Shown here: one piece after another, positions 1-9,999 of the stretch
Layout: every line of letters starts with the position of its first letter
How positions within the stretch are numbered: the stretch's first letter is position 1
Assembly: GCA_015680685.1 (NCBI GenBank)
Contig: MNCI01034672.1
Coordinates: 1,328 to 32,177, forward strand
Direction: 5' to 3'
From: Gnetum montanum
Taxonomy: Eukaryota > Streptophyta > Gnetopsida > Gnetales > Gnetaceae
DNA: 30,850 nt
The notes under the pieces: model-generated
What the model was told of the DNA's origin: nothing
Database searches by the model: none
What the model saw: only the letters and a program-made list of their open reading frames with translations
Translations under genes and position numbers: made by a program

Positions 1-1
1 T

Positions 2-583
2 TGGAAGATTGTAACAATAACTGAGATTCAGCGTCACCAGATGACGAAGATTACACAGGGCAAGCTCTTTTACATTCCAACAGCCTTCAAGATGCAGCGA
101 ACGCCTTTCATCGGGCAGACCGCTGGCAGAGTTGATGACATAATTGGCTATTAATTCAAAACCACTTAATTGAGGCGGACGTCTATCATTGATATCAGCT
201 GCTAAAAGCAAAAGGGCACCTAAAATTAGACCAGAAGTGTATGTGTGTTGCTTAATTTGGATGGGTTGGACAAAGTTGCGCAGAACCATGCTAGCCAACA
301 AGGAATGTGCAAGCTCCAGAACATCATCGTCATATACTGACAGGTGAAGCTCCGACGACGTGGAATGAATCCCTTGGAACTGCTTTGATGTCAATCTTAT
401 TTTACCACACCCAAACACATTTACGCGAACTAAGTTTGTCCAGCATCGCAATGATTGTGGTAGCCCTTCCAAAGCATCGCAATCCCTGATCCACAGGTGT
501 TGCAATTGCACCAGTTTCGCGGATCACTCTGGCAATGACACCATTGCGTGACATTCCTCAATGCTTACGGTCTCAGATTTTTG
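2..583 (-). pseudogene. NLR disease-resistance gene fragment, LRR region, running off the left edge
   Basis: Read on the minus strand, one frame runs from an upstream stop (584-586) to the window edge, broken by a single TGA at 524-526. It is then open for 174 codons to base 2. The residues around the stop read SIEECHAMVSLPE, then LVQLQHLWIRDCDALEGLP, and near the edge SLHLEGCWNVKEL followed by NLRHLVTLNLSYC. These repeated L..L.L..C and LP segments are the pattern of plant TIR- or CC-NBS-LRR receptors, which sense pathogen effectors in the cytoplasm. About 85 residues between the two LRR blocks do not look like LRRs. No TIR, NB-ARC or start codon is visible, and those parts would lie upstream (to the right), where only repeats are seen. 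The stop falls after LPE, where such repeats usually read LPES, so it is probably a mutation. A retained exon with a skipped or mis-assembled base cannot be excluded. The LRR assignment is fairly sure; the subclass is not. Confidence 0.62.
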
Positions 584-607
584 TCAGGATGGAATACCAC
601 ATACATG

Positions 608-1125
608 GTTATTTGAAGGGACCACGCCTATGTGAACCAAATTTCACTGTAAAAATCAAAGGTGACCATAGCAATTTCATGGCAGAAATCAAAGTTGATC
701 ATAGCAATCCATTATTCCAAGGTCCAAGGTAGAAATCAAAGTTGACCATAGTAAGTCATTATTCTATGGTCTAAGGTAGACATTATTCCATGGTCTACTT
801 AAAAATCAAAGTTGACCACAGTAGAAATCAAAGTTGACCACAGTAGAAATCAAAGTTGATCATAGTAAGTCATTATTCCATGGTCTACCATAGAATAGCA
901 ATCCATTATTGAACAATATGTGAATAAAATCTCACAATAGAAATCAAAGTTGACCATAGTAATCCATTATTCCAATCAATTATTCCACCGTCCAAGGTAG
1001 AAATCAAAGTTGACCATAGCAAGTCATTATTCCATGTTATACCGTAGAATAGCAATCCTATTGAACAGTATGAGAATCAAATTTCACTATAAAAATCAAA
1101 GTTGACCATAGTAATCCATTATTCC
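608..1125. repeat. Tandem array of W-box-containing units
   Basis: The core GAAATCAAAGTTGACCATAG recurs with a partner block resembling TAAGTCATTATTCCATGGTC. Exact TTGACC hexamers lie at 742, 812, 834, 950, 1010 and 1102, and decayed versions (TTGATC, GTGACC) lie near 661, 695 and 856. A longer unit of about 150 bp, containing TAGAATAGCAATCC and a TTGAACA block, is seen twice (about 890-975 and 1042-1125). TTGAC(C/T) is the known binding core of WRKY transcription factors. The array lies immediately upstream of the NLR fragment on its strand. Regulation by WRKY factors is an inference. A microsatellite-like expansion without function is the alternative. Confidence 0.8.
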
Positions 1126-1128
1126 ACG

Positions 1129-1974
1129 GTCTACTACACGAGGAGGTCGGCACACAAAGGAATCGTTCACTTTTCATGTGCAAATTATCATCGTCCATGT
1201 CCACGTGACACCTCTGAATAATACGCGGCCCACAATTAAGGCTGAGGATTCTTAACGTCTAAGTTGAACCATGAAACCTTATTATGTTTTTTTCTTCCAG
1301 CTCGTATGATTTCGGAAAGTGGGTCAAAGCTAAAGTAACGATTGTTTAATAAGGAAGAAATCACAAAGCGGTTTAAATTAACAAGCAAAAGAAATTTTAC
1401 ATATGATCAAATTAACAATTTTGGGCCCATCAAAAACTTTGGTCATGGTAGAGACCAAAGTGAACCAGAAAATAGAGTTCGTGACGGAAAGTTCTTGGAA
1501 ATCTGCAGCACCGTAGAAATCAAAGATAATAAATAAAGAAAAACATTTGCATACGCTTGTCCCTCAGGTCTCATCGCAGTTTGCACGGGACCAAGGAATC
1601 TTTCACGTTCCCTTTCCATTTATAAATTATCTTTCACGGCTAGGCTATGCTTGGCGATGATCACGAACGTGAAAATCATTTCATTAATAAAAAGATGAAA
1701 ATGGTTACAAGGACATCGTATAGATGAAAATTGCAACATTTTAAAATAAGGCATTGAGACCTCAATACATTGAGAGCATGTGCTTTGTAATTTAGAAATA
1801 AGTAAGTTTGCATATAATAATAATTATTAGAAGAGTTTGTAGCTAGTACTATATGAGATCTTATATGGTAGGCTATGCAAAACACCCTTATGTTAAGACA
1901 CAATAGAAGATAGCTACTAGGTGAGCATAGATTTGGTGATGCAAACAACAAAGAAAGTCCAATAGATCTAAGAT
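1129..1974. other. Gene-free flank; left copy of an inverted homologous segment (anchors within 608-1525)
   Basis: No convincing coding region. Two short blocks match the reverse complement of the right side of the window: 1310-1340 (TTTCGGAAAGTGGGTC-like) against 25744-25784, and 1480-1525 (GTGACGGAAAGTT, AAATCTGCA, CCGTAGAAATCAAAG) against 25417-25468. With the block at 608-663, they are collinear in inverted order. An extra W-box core in reverse orientation (GGTCAA) lies at 1322-1327. From about 1650 to 1974 the DNA is AT-rich and nothing is recognisable. Confidence 0.6.
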
Positions 1975-2468
1975 GAATTGAGAATTGCCCAAAATAGGCA
2001 AGTGGCGTCTGTCAATTGACGTTGGAGGCCATTGGAGTTTACAGTTGAAGACCATGTATTTTTTCATGTTTCTCCTTTAAAAGACCTTACATGATTTAGC
2101 AAAAAGGGGAAATTGGCTCCTATGTATATTGGTCGTTTTGAGGTGCTACAAAGGATTGGAAGGGTGGCTTATTAGATAGCATACCTCCTCAGTTAGCACA
2201 TGTACATGTTATGTTCCATGTAATGGTATATATATGATGAGTAGCATGTGATTGATCATTCGGGACACAATTATAGCCTTATGTTAGGTATGTAGAGCAC
2301 CTAGTTGAGATTGTAGATCACATGATGCATCATTTACACAGTAAAGTTGTTTCTATGGTCAAGGTTTTGTAAAATAAACATGATGCCTCAAAAGCTACTT
2401 GGAAGGTGGAGACTAAGATATGGGTAACTCATCCTAAGATCTTCTAGGATGAAGATTCTCAAAGATAG
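1975..2468 (+). pseudogene. Decayed Ty3/Gypsy chromovirus integrase C-terminus and chromodomain
   Basis: Plus-strand translation gives EDHVFFHVSPLK, KKGKLAPMYIGRFEVLQRIG and RVAY at about 2043-2170. After several stops it gives EIVDHMMHHLHSKVVSMVKVL and ATWKVETKIW, ending near DEDSQ at about 2465. These match the well-known tail of plant Tekay/Del-type chromovirus polyproteins: a GPF/Y-like integrase module followed by a chromodomain that targets insertion to chromatin (VKVLW and EATWE motifs). At least six stops and frame changes interrupt it. The upstream integrase core, RT and gag are absent, since the sequence to the left is the NLR flank, so this is a truncated 3' remnant. It belongs to a different Gypsy lineage from the elements that dominate the rest of the window. 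Confidence 0.75.
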
Positions 2469-2960
2469 GAGCTTATTACACCCCTTCTGTAGGCCTTGAG
2501 TATTGAATTATGATTATGTGTGTGTAGTCTTAATGGATTATCAAAGAAGAGTTAATTTGTTATGATGGTGATTTACATGTTATAATGCTAGACTCTTATG
2601 ATATGATTATGATGTCTTTACATGCGATTATAAACATTGGTCTTATGCATATGTTAGGTAGGTGATGTGGCTAGCAAGGATGTTGGACTGAGATACAAGA
2701 GCAACTATTAGGTATTTGTTTATGTTTGACGTGTGATTTGGCATCTACTCATTTGAATTGTAGTGTTATGCTAGGTGATGCTTGGATTTGATTTTGATAT
2801 GTGAACGTGTAGTGTGTTTAAGATGGATCTCATAGGTTCAAATCGATTTTGATTTGAAGTTTAGGCGTGTTTATTATGTATCTTTGAATTGGGTATTAGT
2901 TAAAAAGGAATAATAGAAAGTAAACTTACTACATCATGATGAGATGGTTAGGTGCATGTT

Positions 2961-3110
2961 TGGTGAGGGTTGGGTGACCCATGTGGTTCCAACACATTTC
3001 TACATGAAGGATGTTAACTATGGTTTAGGAGGTCCATGTAGTTCCAACACATCTCTACATTTAGGAGGTTTAGTAAGGATTAAGTGAGGGTTAGGTGACC
3101 CATGACATGA
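2961..3110. repeat. Imperfect direct repeats (GGTGACCCATG / GTTCCAACACAT)
   Basis: GTGAGGGTTGGGTGACCCATG followed by GTTCCAACACATTTCTACAT recurs in part at about 3030-3065 (GTTCCAACACATCTCTACAT) and about 3084-3106 (GTGAGGGTTAGGTGACCCATG). The two half-units are shuffled, which suggests local duplication with deletion. Confidence 0.7.
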
Positions 3111-3562
3111 AGAGCATGTATGAAAATTATGTGTTTAAACATAAAACAAAGTATATATTATGTATTTAAGCATAATACCAACCACCTTTCCCATCACATT
3201 CATTTATTTTTTCTTCACACTCTTTTGTGGATAGGATTTATGTTTTCTTTCATTATTCTCTTAAATGAAGACTAATTTTCAAACTTAGTTCTTCTATGCA
3301 AAGGATTTATATAAATTTTTGACTTCAAGTATGGATTTTTCTTTTCTTTGAACTTGGATTTGGGACTACTATGGTTACATATACATGGGTATGAAACTTA
3401 GTTAAAGTGAAAAGATGTCTTGTTGGATTTTTCAGGGTTTTATATTTGTTTTAAAATTTTTACTTCAACAAATTTAATTAGTGAGTTATTTTTACCTTTC
3501 TCCTCTATTTTTATGTTGGATTAGTATATACAATCATGTAGTATGGGCGTGTGGAGCGAATA

Positions 3563-3621
3563 GGTTAAAAATTGAGTTTGGATGTATAGTAAAGGTTAAA
3601 GATTGAGTTTGGATGTATAGT
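3563..3621. repeat. Two-copy 28-bp tandem duplication
   Basis: The 28-base blocks 3563-3590 and 3594-3621 (GGTTAAA.ATTGAGTTTGG core) are identical except for one base and are separated by three bases. Confidence 0.9.
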
Positions 3622-4135
3622 TTGACAAATTACCAAAATTGTAGTTATGTTTACGGATTATGCATAAATGAATATGTGATGAATTGAACGATTTAAGACT
3701 TGTAAAAAAATTAGTTGTGATGCTAGGCTTACTAGCATGGCTTTGGTATTATGTATTATGAGTATGTTTCTATCAATGTGCTTCTAAAGATTTTGATTAT
3801 CACTTGCAGTATTTGAATATTATTATTTTTTATTTTATTAATAAAATTTAAGTGTAATAACTTTATCTTTAGAAGTCCAATTTAGGCAAAATTAGTATTG
3901 TTGGAATCACCTTTTTACGTACTTTCTAATTATGGAATCCATTTTATCTTTTACCATTTATCTTTTTGAAGGTTATATTAGTGGTCATGAAAAGTAAAAA
4001 TAAGCTTTAGAAATTAACCAATGCAAACTTAACTTTTAGATATTCTAGTAGATGTGACATTGAATGAGCTTAGAGATACTTTAATAACAAGTGCATAGCC
4101 AATACATGTAAGGCTTAGTATTAGCAATACTTTAA

Positions 4136-4552
4136 TATTGAATGCATAACGACTACATCCATGCATCTCCATCGACACATCTTAAGATGCATTAATGCAG
4201 GTATATCAATGATGATGTAATCATTTCCTACATAAATGCATAGACCCATCCTATTTATGACACTATTGGTTAATAGCTTAGCTAGAATCTTGTAGTTTCT
4301 TTCTGTAGAAGTTAGTGAATTCTTCGTTCTGAGTGCCTATAGGATGGATTAAAGTAATTGTACAACATTTTATTTAAGTGCAACATGTACCTAGACACAT
4401 TTGCATCAATGGAAATAAAATTGAGATTTCTTACATCCATTGTAGCACTTGGATTAACTTTACTTTACTTTCCAGCAATTTACTTTCTTGTTATTTAACC
4501 ATTTATAATTCTAATTCATAATCAACATGAGCACAACAACTTTGAGCATAAT
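4136..4552 (+). mobile_element. Old LTR (LTR-1), left part, split by element 1
   Basis: The sequence continues across element 1 into 17760-18187. Joined at the ATAAT duplication, it aligns with LTR-2 (for example AGCATAA then ATTAA.ACTTAGTAATCCC). It carries an R-region signature with the inverted repeat ATTTTATTT (4367-4375) and AAATAAAAT (4413-4421) around the poly(A) signal. The left boundary is an estimate from the expected LTR length. Whether it was a 5', 3' or solo LTR cannot be told, because its right end is lost in the assembly gap. Confidence 0.7.
4548..4552. repeat. Target-site duplication ATAAT, left copy (element 1)
   Basis: ATAAT directly precedes the TGATGAGT start of the 5' LTR. 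The same five bases follow the 3' LTR at 17755-17759. Confidence 0.85.
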
Positions 4553-5415
4553 TGATGAGTCGCATCATTGGGCTATGTCGATGGCATGCTGTCTACATGG
4601 CCCTATCATTGACATGATTTCATCGATTTAGGGTTTGAATTGTTGATGTGTACCCATCGACAAAGCACCTTGTTTTCACCTATAAATGTGCATCTATCCA
4701 CCACATTTATGGCAATCTTTCCATAGTTGTAGTGAAGCGCTTGCAGGTTTTCCATTTGAAAGTTAGAATATTTTCTGAGCACCAGCAATAGAAGTCAAAG
4801 AATGTATGGATCTTTATTTGAGCATTGATGTACTTGAGAACGTTAGTGTTAATAGTAATAAAGATGAGATTTCTTAATCAAACCTTGTAGTACTTGGACT
4901 AGATTAATTGTTTCTTATGCATTTATATTCATTAATTTAATTTAATGAATTGTAATTAATTAAGTAATGCTAATTAAATAGCAAACATAAGTATGACCAC
5001 TTCGAGCATACGTTTAACGCTTGATAATTCGAATAGCACTTAATGTTGGTAACCTAGTGGCACTATTACGTGTTTAGGATGTGTACAGAAAGTGGGAATA
5101 GATGCTTATGTTAGGATTAGTTAAATATTAGCTAGTTATTATATTAGTTAAGAAATTAAATATTTTATTTTTATTCTTATTCTTAGGTGACTTAAACAAT
5201 AAAAGATAAAATAAAAAAAATCATATGCCTTAGTTACACTTAACCATACACTTGCACTTGACAAGTGAAACTGGGAAGAAAATGATTGCAATGGTTAGAT
5301 TCACCTCGTAGAACCAATGTACTTAGAGCCCTAAAGTCTTTGGAATTTGACTAGATTGTTGAATGAACGCCAATGATTCATATGATTAGGCATAGAATAT
5401 ACTCACCACTCATCA
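4553..5415 (+). repeat. 5' LTR of element 1
   Basis: Starts TGATGAGT and ends ACTCATCA (5408-5415), a perfect 8-base terminal inverted repeat. TATAAAT lies at 4681-4687. The poly(A) signal AATAAA (4857-4862) sits in the right arm of a 9-base inverted repeat, ATCTTTATT (4810-4818) with AATAAAGAT (4857-4865). About two copies of the U5 repeat (ACACTTGGTAATCCCAGTAG-like) lie at 5010-5060. U5 ends with a block conserved in all the related LTRs here (TTCATATG, then TGATTAGG or TGGTTGGG). Confidence 0.9.
4681..4687 (+). promoter_or_regulatory. TATA box of the 5' LTR promoter
   Basis: TATAAAT lies 128 bases into the LTR, in the place held by TATAAG in the 3' LTR (16993), TATAAATA in the solo LTR (20142) and TATAAATA in element 3 (28599). 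It should set the start of the genomic transcript about 30 bases downstream. Confidence 0.65.
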
Positions 5416-5416
5416 T

Positions 5417-5434
5417 TGGCGTCATTACCATGGA
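5417..5434 (+). other. Primer-binding site, tRNA-Asp type, decayed
   Basis: TGGCGTCATTACCATGGA begins two bases after the LTR. It matches 13 of 18 bases of the complement of the plant tRNA-Asp 3' end (TGGCGCCGTTGCCGGGGA, recalled). Four of the five differences are C-to-T or G-to-A. Element 3 has the better copy. Confidence 0.75.
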
Positions 5435-5559
5435 CTTTAGTTAGCTATGTGCGCTATCTAAGACTTAGTGGAAATTATTCAACATCATTGAAATGAACCT
5501 TGAAGTCATAATCATTCTAAGTAATAATACTATTAAAAGTACATTGTTATTTTCTTCCA

Positions 5560-7640
5560 ATCTAAACTATCTTCTTCTACCAAGAATGATTCTCCTTCAA
5601 TGTTCGAGCATACATCTAATCAGCAAAGGAATGAATGATCAAATTAGCGACTATCCTAGTAATGCTGAGTGGTATATACTTATCCCAATGAGTATGTGCC
5701 CGACTTCACCTTCATCTTACATTAGGATGAATAGATGCAGTGGAGAAACATAGAGGGAAACATTGTGTTGTTGCCTGATCCATCGATTCCTGCGATGCTC
5801 CAACAAACTCTTATGAGGTTGGGCATCCAAGGGCTTCATGCTAAGTACTTTGTGCAAGACCATGACTCTAGGTTTTATCATTCCACTAAGGCATAATGCA
5901 AAAGAGATCGGAAAAAAGAGAGGCACTATGAAGCTTTGAAAGAAAAATAGTTTAATAATCCCTTGTTCCTGGTAGACCAAAAAGAAAGTGAGGATCCCTT
6001 ATCTAAGGATTCTCAATACACTAACTCTCCTCCCCTTGGTTTCAACAAAGGGGGCTTGAACCAAAACTTATAGTCCACTATAAACAATCCTGGTTCAGGC
6101 AAGAATAGGTCTTGTGATCATGGGTGATCCAAAGATGAGAGTCATAGTAGGGACAACGATAGACATCATGATGATGATCATGGCCATGACCACAAAAGCG
6201 GTGGTGGTGAGCATCATGGTGGTGCTAGTCCTCCATCCTTTTTACCTTCATCATTCTCTTCTTCCTCCTCTAGCTCTGATTAAAGCTGCAGAGGACATGA
6301 TCATGATGGAGGTGATTGATGGAATCAAGATGATCGTAGGGCCCATCAGACTAGTTGAGATTAGGGGCATCAACAATCAAGGGAGGCCTGCCACCATGAG
6401 AGAAAGGGTAGTAGATGACATCATGGGCATCAAGGCCATCATAGAGGCTATGAAAATGATGAGCCTTTTCTTGTAACTTGAAACATGCTAAATATTGTAA
6501 AGGAAATGAGAATTCCAACAAGTCATCTGAAGGATAGTAGAATCAAGCATTTGGATATGAAAAACATTTCCAAGTTTGAAGGGGGATACATTTTAGATCT
6601 ACAAAACCATCTTTAAGCCTTTCACGATGCCTATGCCTTACAAAACATGGAGAACAAATGGCAAAAACTTAAGTTATTCCCAAGGACACTCATAAAATAA
6701 GTTGAAAGTTGGCAGTGGTCCTTAGAGCTTCAATCAATTTGTAGATGGTGTACAATGCTTGAGCTCTTCAATGACAAGTATCAAATGTACTCCTAAGTTT
6801 CCAACCTGAGAAAGAAGATCTAAGGTTGGAAACAAGAAACATATGAACCCTTGGATGTAGCCATGGGCAAGTACTATTCTCTTTTGCACTAATGTCTTGG
6901 CCATGGTTATTCTCAAAGGGAGTGTCTCTGCCATATCATAGATGGGCTCTAATAATAAATGAGAAGAACTCTTGGGGTCTATGCCCAAGGGAGATTGTTA
7001 GAATTAAGAGCCCATCAAATTTAAAGGCTAATCAAGTAGGTTGCCAAAGAAGAAGGAGAGTTGAAAAAATGGGAAAGTGTAGAGGAGTACAACTAAGATC
7101 CTTCTATTCAAAAAAAGAAAGTTTGGTTCTATGACAATGAGGAGGCACCATTTGATGAGGTGGTGCAACGAAAGACCTTGTCGATTTAGAAGTCTATTTC
7201 TGAAATTTTAGCTAAGGTAGACAAAATTTGTGACTCTTTAGATGAAAAGTTTCAAATTGCTCTCAAAATAGCAAAAGAGTCCAAAGACCAAAGTAGTGAT
7301 CATGATTACAAGAGAAGAAAGGAAGCTAAACATGCCCACCAAAGGGGTATGGGCAAGGTTGCTATAATAGAGGAGGTTGTGGAGACTGAAATAGATGATG
7401 ATGGTGGGTATGACATTTGCTAGTATGAACATCTTAAGGGGTGTTGCCTCATTGTGTCACACTTGTAGGTGTCTAGGATATATGCTGTAAATCCTAAATT
7501 AGTGAAAAGGAAAGCATCCAAAAAGTTGCATTATCCTCAATTCAACCCAAGGTAGTTCCAAAGCAACAAGCCTACTATCCAAGTGGAGCTCCACCACAAC
7601 CTTTTGAGTAGTATCATTAGTGACAACACCCATAGTCATG
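5560..7640 (+). pseudogene. Decayed gag of element 1
   Basis: From about 5672 the frame reads VVYTYPNEYVPDFTF and continues to WRNIEGN, matching element 3 gag. A His/Asp/Gly/Ser-rich stretch follows (about 6100-6290, HDDDHGHDHKSGGGEHH), then a capsid-like Retrotrans_gag region (about 6550-6900, with LDMKNISKFEGGY and ALQNMENKW). Near 7410-7445 there is a C..Y.H....C cluster that may be a degenerate zinc knuckle. Gag would form the cytoplasmic particle that packages the RNA. More than a dozen stops interrupt it. Where elements 2 or 3 can be compared, several lie at Gln codons: two after TFILH at 5711-5730, one in HL*AF near 6614, and one next to the zinc-knuckle Cys near 7420. Open frames on other phases here, such as the Met/Ile-rich one at 6114-6476, are shadows. 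Confidence 0.8.
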
Positions 7641-8189
7641 AGGGATGCCACCACCAAGGTAGCAATATCCTTATAGGTAGTTAGATTCATATGGAAACTA
7701 TGTACAATAGCCCATTTCTCCACATGACTCCTCTAGTCACACTTCATTCCCACAACACTACCACCCTTCCGAATGCTTCAGAGCCCAATCTCTATGAGGG
7801 AAACCCCCATTTCTTCATTACCCTTATCATCTTTCTACACATTTCCTCCACCCTTAACTCAAATTCCACTTGCTCCATTAATGTAAGACAAAATCCTATC
7901 CTAGCCATAACAATGTAATGCCACTAGGGCTATTAAATTATAGCTAACTCCTGAGTCGAGTGGTTCAAAAAAAATTCCCAAAAATATTCTTATTCCAAAT
8001 CAACAGTCCTACAAAACCCTCACATACTTATGCGGTTGATAGCCCATCTTCTCCCTCATCCTTTGCATCTACTCCATTCGAGTCCCCTTCAAACCAAATG
8101 TCTTCCAAAGTGCATACTGTTATGTTGACCCATGCGATAACTGATTGGATAAAGGTTGGCCACCTTTCTAGGAATAGATTTGATTCTAG
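7641..8189 (+). other. Gag-protease linker region of element 1
   Basis: Pro/Ser/Thr-rich translations (for example SPSSPSSFASTPFESPSN near 8040-8095) with stops and no recognised domain. This is the position of the low-complexity linker between gag and protease in plant Gypsy elements. Confidence 0.4.
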
Positions 8190-8625
8190 AAGTCCCTAAA
8201 TCTACTTTCAAATCATTAGGAATGAGCCATATAAGGCTCTTCTTGATTTAGGTTTTGGTATAAATTAGATTTCTCATGAGATGTATAAAGCTTGGAACTT
8301 GCCCTCATTCAAGAAGAGCACCATTCATCTTGAGTTGGTAGATCACTCCATCACTATTCCCTTGGGATTGGTCAAGGACATTGTGATCACCTTTTGTGGG
8401 TGGTCCTATCCTACTGATTTTCTAGTGATTTATGTTGATAACTGTAAGGGGAAATTCCCAATCATCATGGGAAGGGCTTGGTTGAGCACTATTAATGCAC
8501 GATTGGGAATTAAAGACCTCTCCTTAGAGATTTTCAAGGAGAATGCATTTAGAAAGCTAGAGAAGAAGAGAGTTCCATGCATCGCATATAGTAGTATAGG
8601 ATGCAACTACGTGAAGAAACTATGA
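8190..8625 (+). pseudogene. Decayed retropepsin-type aspartic protease of element 1
   Basis: The frame reads ALLDLGFGIN (8236-8265), a D-[ST]-G-like active-site loop with Leu in place of Ser/Thr. It continues through IPLGLVKDIV and TDFLVIYVD to KFPIIMGRAWLSTINA, the GRPWL-type second half of the fold. The enzyme would cut the Gag-Pol polyprotein inside the particle. A TAG lies at 8266-8268, just after the loop, and a TGA closes the frame at 8623-8625. The surrounding frame continues past that stop to 8937, a linker before RT. The family assignment is secure from the order of motifs, and the gene is clearly inactive. Confidence 0.8.
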
Positions 8626-8628
8626 TAT

Positions 8629-8937
8629 GTGAAAAGTACATCCATAATAGCATGTATGCAGTGTGTAGATGTGTCTGATATTGAAAGGTTCCTATATGCA
8701 ACAACCATAAAACAAAAGCACACCCAGTGGTTGATAGTTGATCCTAATAATAGTTCAACCATTTTCAAGGAATTAACTAAGAGCTTGATGAGTGCCTATG
8801 TTGAAGGCATGCATGAACTGGAGCAAGTTCATCACCAACTCTCTTATGATGAACCTAATGATGACAGTTGGGAAGAGTTGAAAATTACTAAAAATTTTCA
8901 AATAGAAGCCCCTAGAGTTGAAGATTCTACCTGCTAG
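8629..8937 (+). pseudogene. Protease-RT connection of element 1
   Basis: Same frame as the protease, after its TGA. It has Glu/Asp-rich text (EPNDDSWEELKI) and no catalytic motif, as expected for the tether before RT in Athila/Tat-like polyproteins. A frame change near 8935 moves the reading to the next phase, where LPASMEYAFFKKGKLVII begins, the usual lead-in to RT. Confidence 0.55.
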
Positions 8938-9995
8938 CATGGAATATGCTTTCTTTAAAAAAGGCAAGCTAGTGATAATTAATGCTAATATTGCTCTTGA
9001 ATAGAAAGATAAGCTGTTGAAGGTGGTCAACAAGTGGCCAACAACCTTTACTTGGTTATATCCTAAACCCATTGGGATTGATCCTAAGATATGCTAGTAC
9101 CACATTTATAAAAATTTGTCCATAAAGCCAAAGAGATAGCCACAGCAGTGGTTGAACCCCAAATTAAAGTATATCATCAAGAAGGAGACTGAACAACTCC
9201 TTAAGATAGGGTTCATCTATCCTATTCCAAATAGCGAGTGGGTTAGTCCACTTGTGATAGTGCCAAAGAAAGGTGGCAAGTGGAGGATTTGTATTGACTT
9301 CAAGCTATTAAACATGGTACCCTACAAAGATCATTTACCATTTCCATTTGTGAACCAAGTGTTGGACAATATCTCTAGGCATTGCTACTATAAATTTTGG
9401 ATGGTTATAGTGGCTATAACCAAATTCAGATTGCATCTGAAGATTAGGTCCAAGCCACATTCACAAGTTCCTAGGTGACTTTTGCATATAGAAAGATACC
9501 TTTTGGTTTGTACAATACCCCTACAACCTTCCAACATCTTGTCCTTAGCATCTTTCAACAAAAGATTGGTAGTATGATGTAAGTCTTCATGGTTGACTTC
9601 TCCACCTATGGGACTACATTTGAGCAAGCTCTCAACTGCATTGAGAAAGTGCTAAGAAGGTGTATGGAAACTAACCTTCAACACAATTGGCAAAAGAGCC
9701 ATTTTATGGTCTAGGAAGGAATTGTTTTGGAGCACAGAATATCACAAGCAAGTACTGAGGTGAACCTTGAAAAAATTAAGATCATCCAAGGAATTACCCA
9801 TTAACTAGAGACTATCAAAAATGTTTGATCATTCCTTGGTCACACTAGCTACTATTGGTGATTCATAGAGAATTTCTTTAAGATCGTTAAACTGTTGGTG
9901 AAGCTGATAAAGAAAGATGCTCCATTTGTTTGGATCGAGGAATGTGAAAAGGCATTTTAGCAACTCAAGTAGAAGGTTGTAAAAACTCCAATTCT
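8938..9995 (+). pseudogene. Decayed reverse transcriptase of element 1
   Basis: The lead-in LNPKLKYIIKKETEQLL and SEWVSPLVIVPKKGGKWRIC (9155-9297) are the classic N-terminal RT motifs of plant Gypsy elements. At about 9395-9400 one T is missing relative to the expected reading. After it, LDGYSGYNQIQIA follows in the next phase, with the motif A Asp at 9400-9402. Motif B region: PFGLYNTPTTFQ. In motif C the expected F-M-D-D reads F-M-V-D: codon 9592-9594 is GTT, so the first catalytic Asp is lost. Downstream, SFLGHTSYYW and KDAPFVWIEECEKAF are the thumb and connection. Many stops are present. RT copies the RNA genome to DNA in the cytoplasmic particle; this copy cannot. Confidence 0.88.
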
Positions 9996-9999
9996 ATGA

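Larger units (their letters stand above)
2469..4135. other. AT-rich stretch, probably the 3' LTR or flank of the chromovirus remnant
   Basis: No coding signal. Its position directly after the chromovirus pol end suggests that at least the first part is that element's 3' LTR, but no terminal TG...CA pair or target duplication could be fixed. It contains the short direct repeats at 2961-3110 and 3563-3621. Confidence 0.35.

Noticed and set aside
608-1125. CRISPR-like array
   Set aside because: Units vary in length and sequence and spacers are repeats of each other; this is a plant nuclear tandem repeat.
1676-1951. 91-residue minus-strand open frame
   Set aside because: Low-complexity composition and no motif; AT-rich DNA gives such frames by chance.
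6114-6476. Met/Ile-rich 120-residue open frame
   Set aside because: It is an out-of-phase reading of the His/Asp-rich gag stretch of element 1; the gag phase aligns with element 3.
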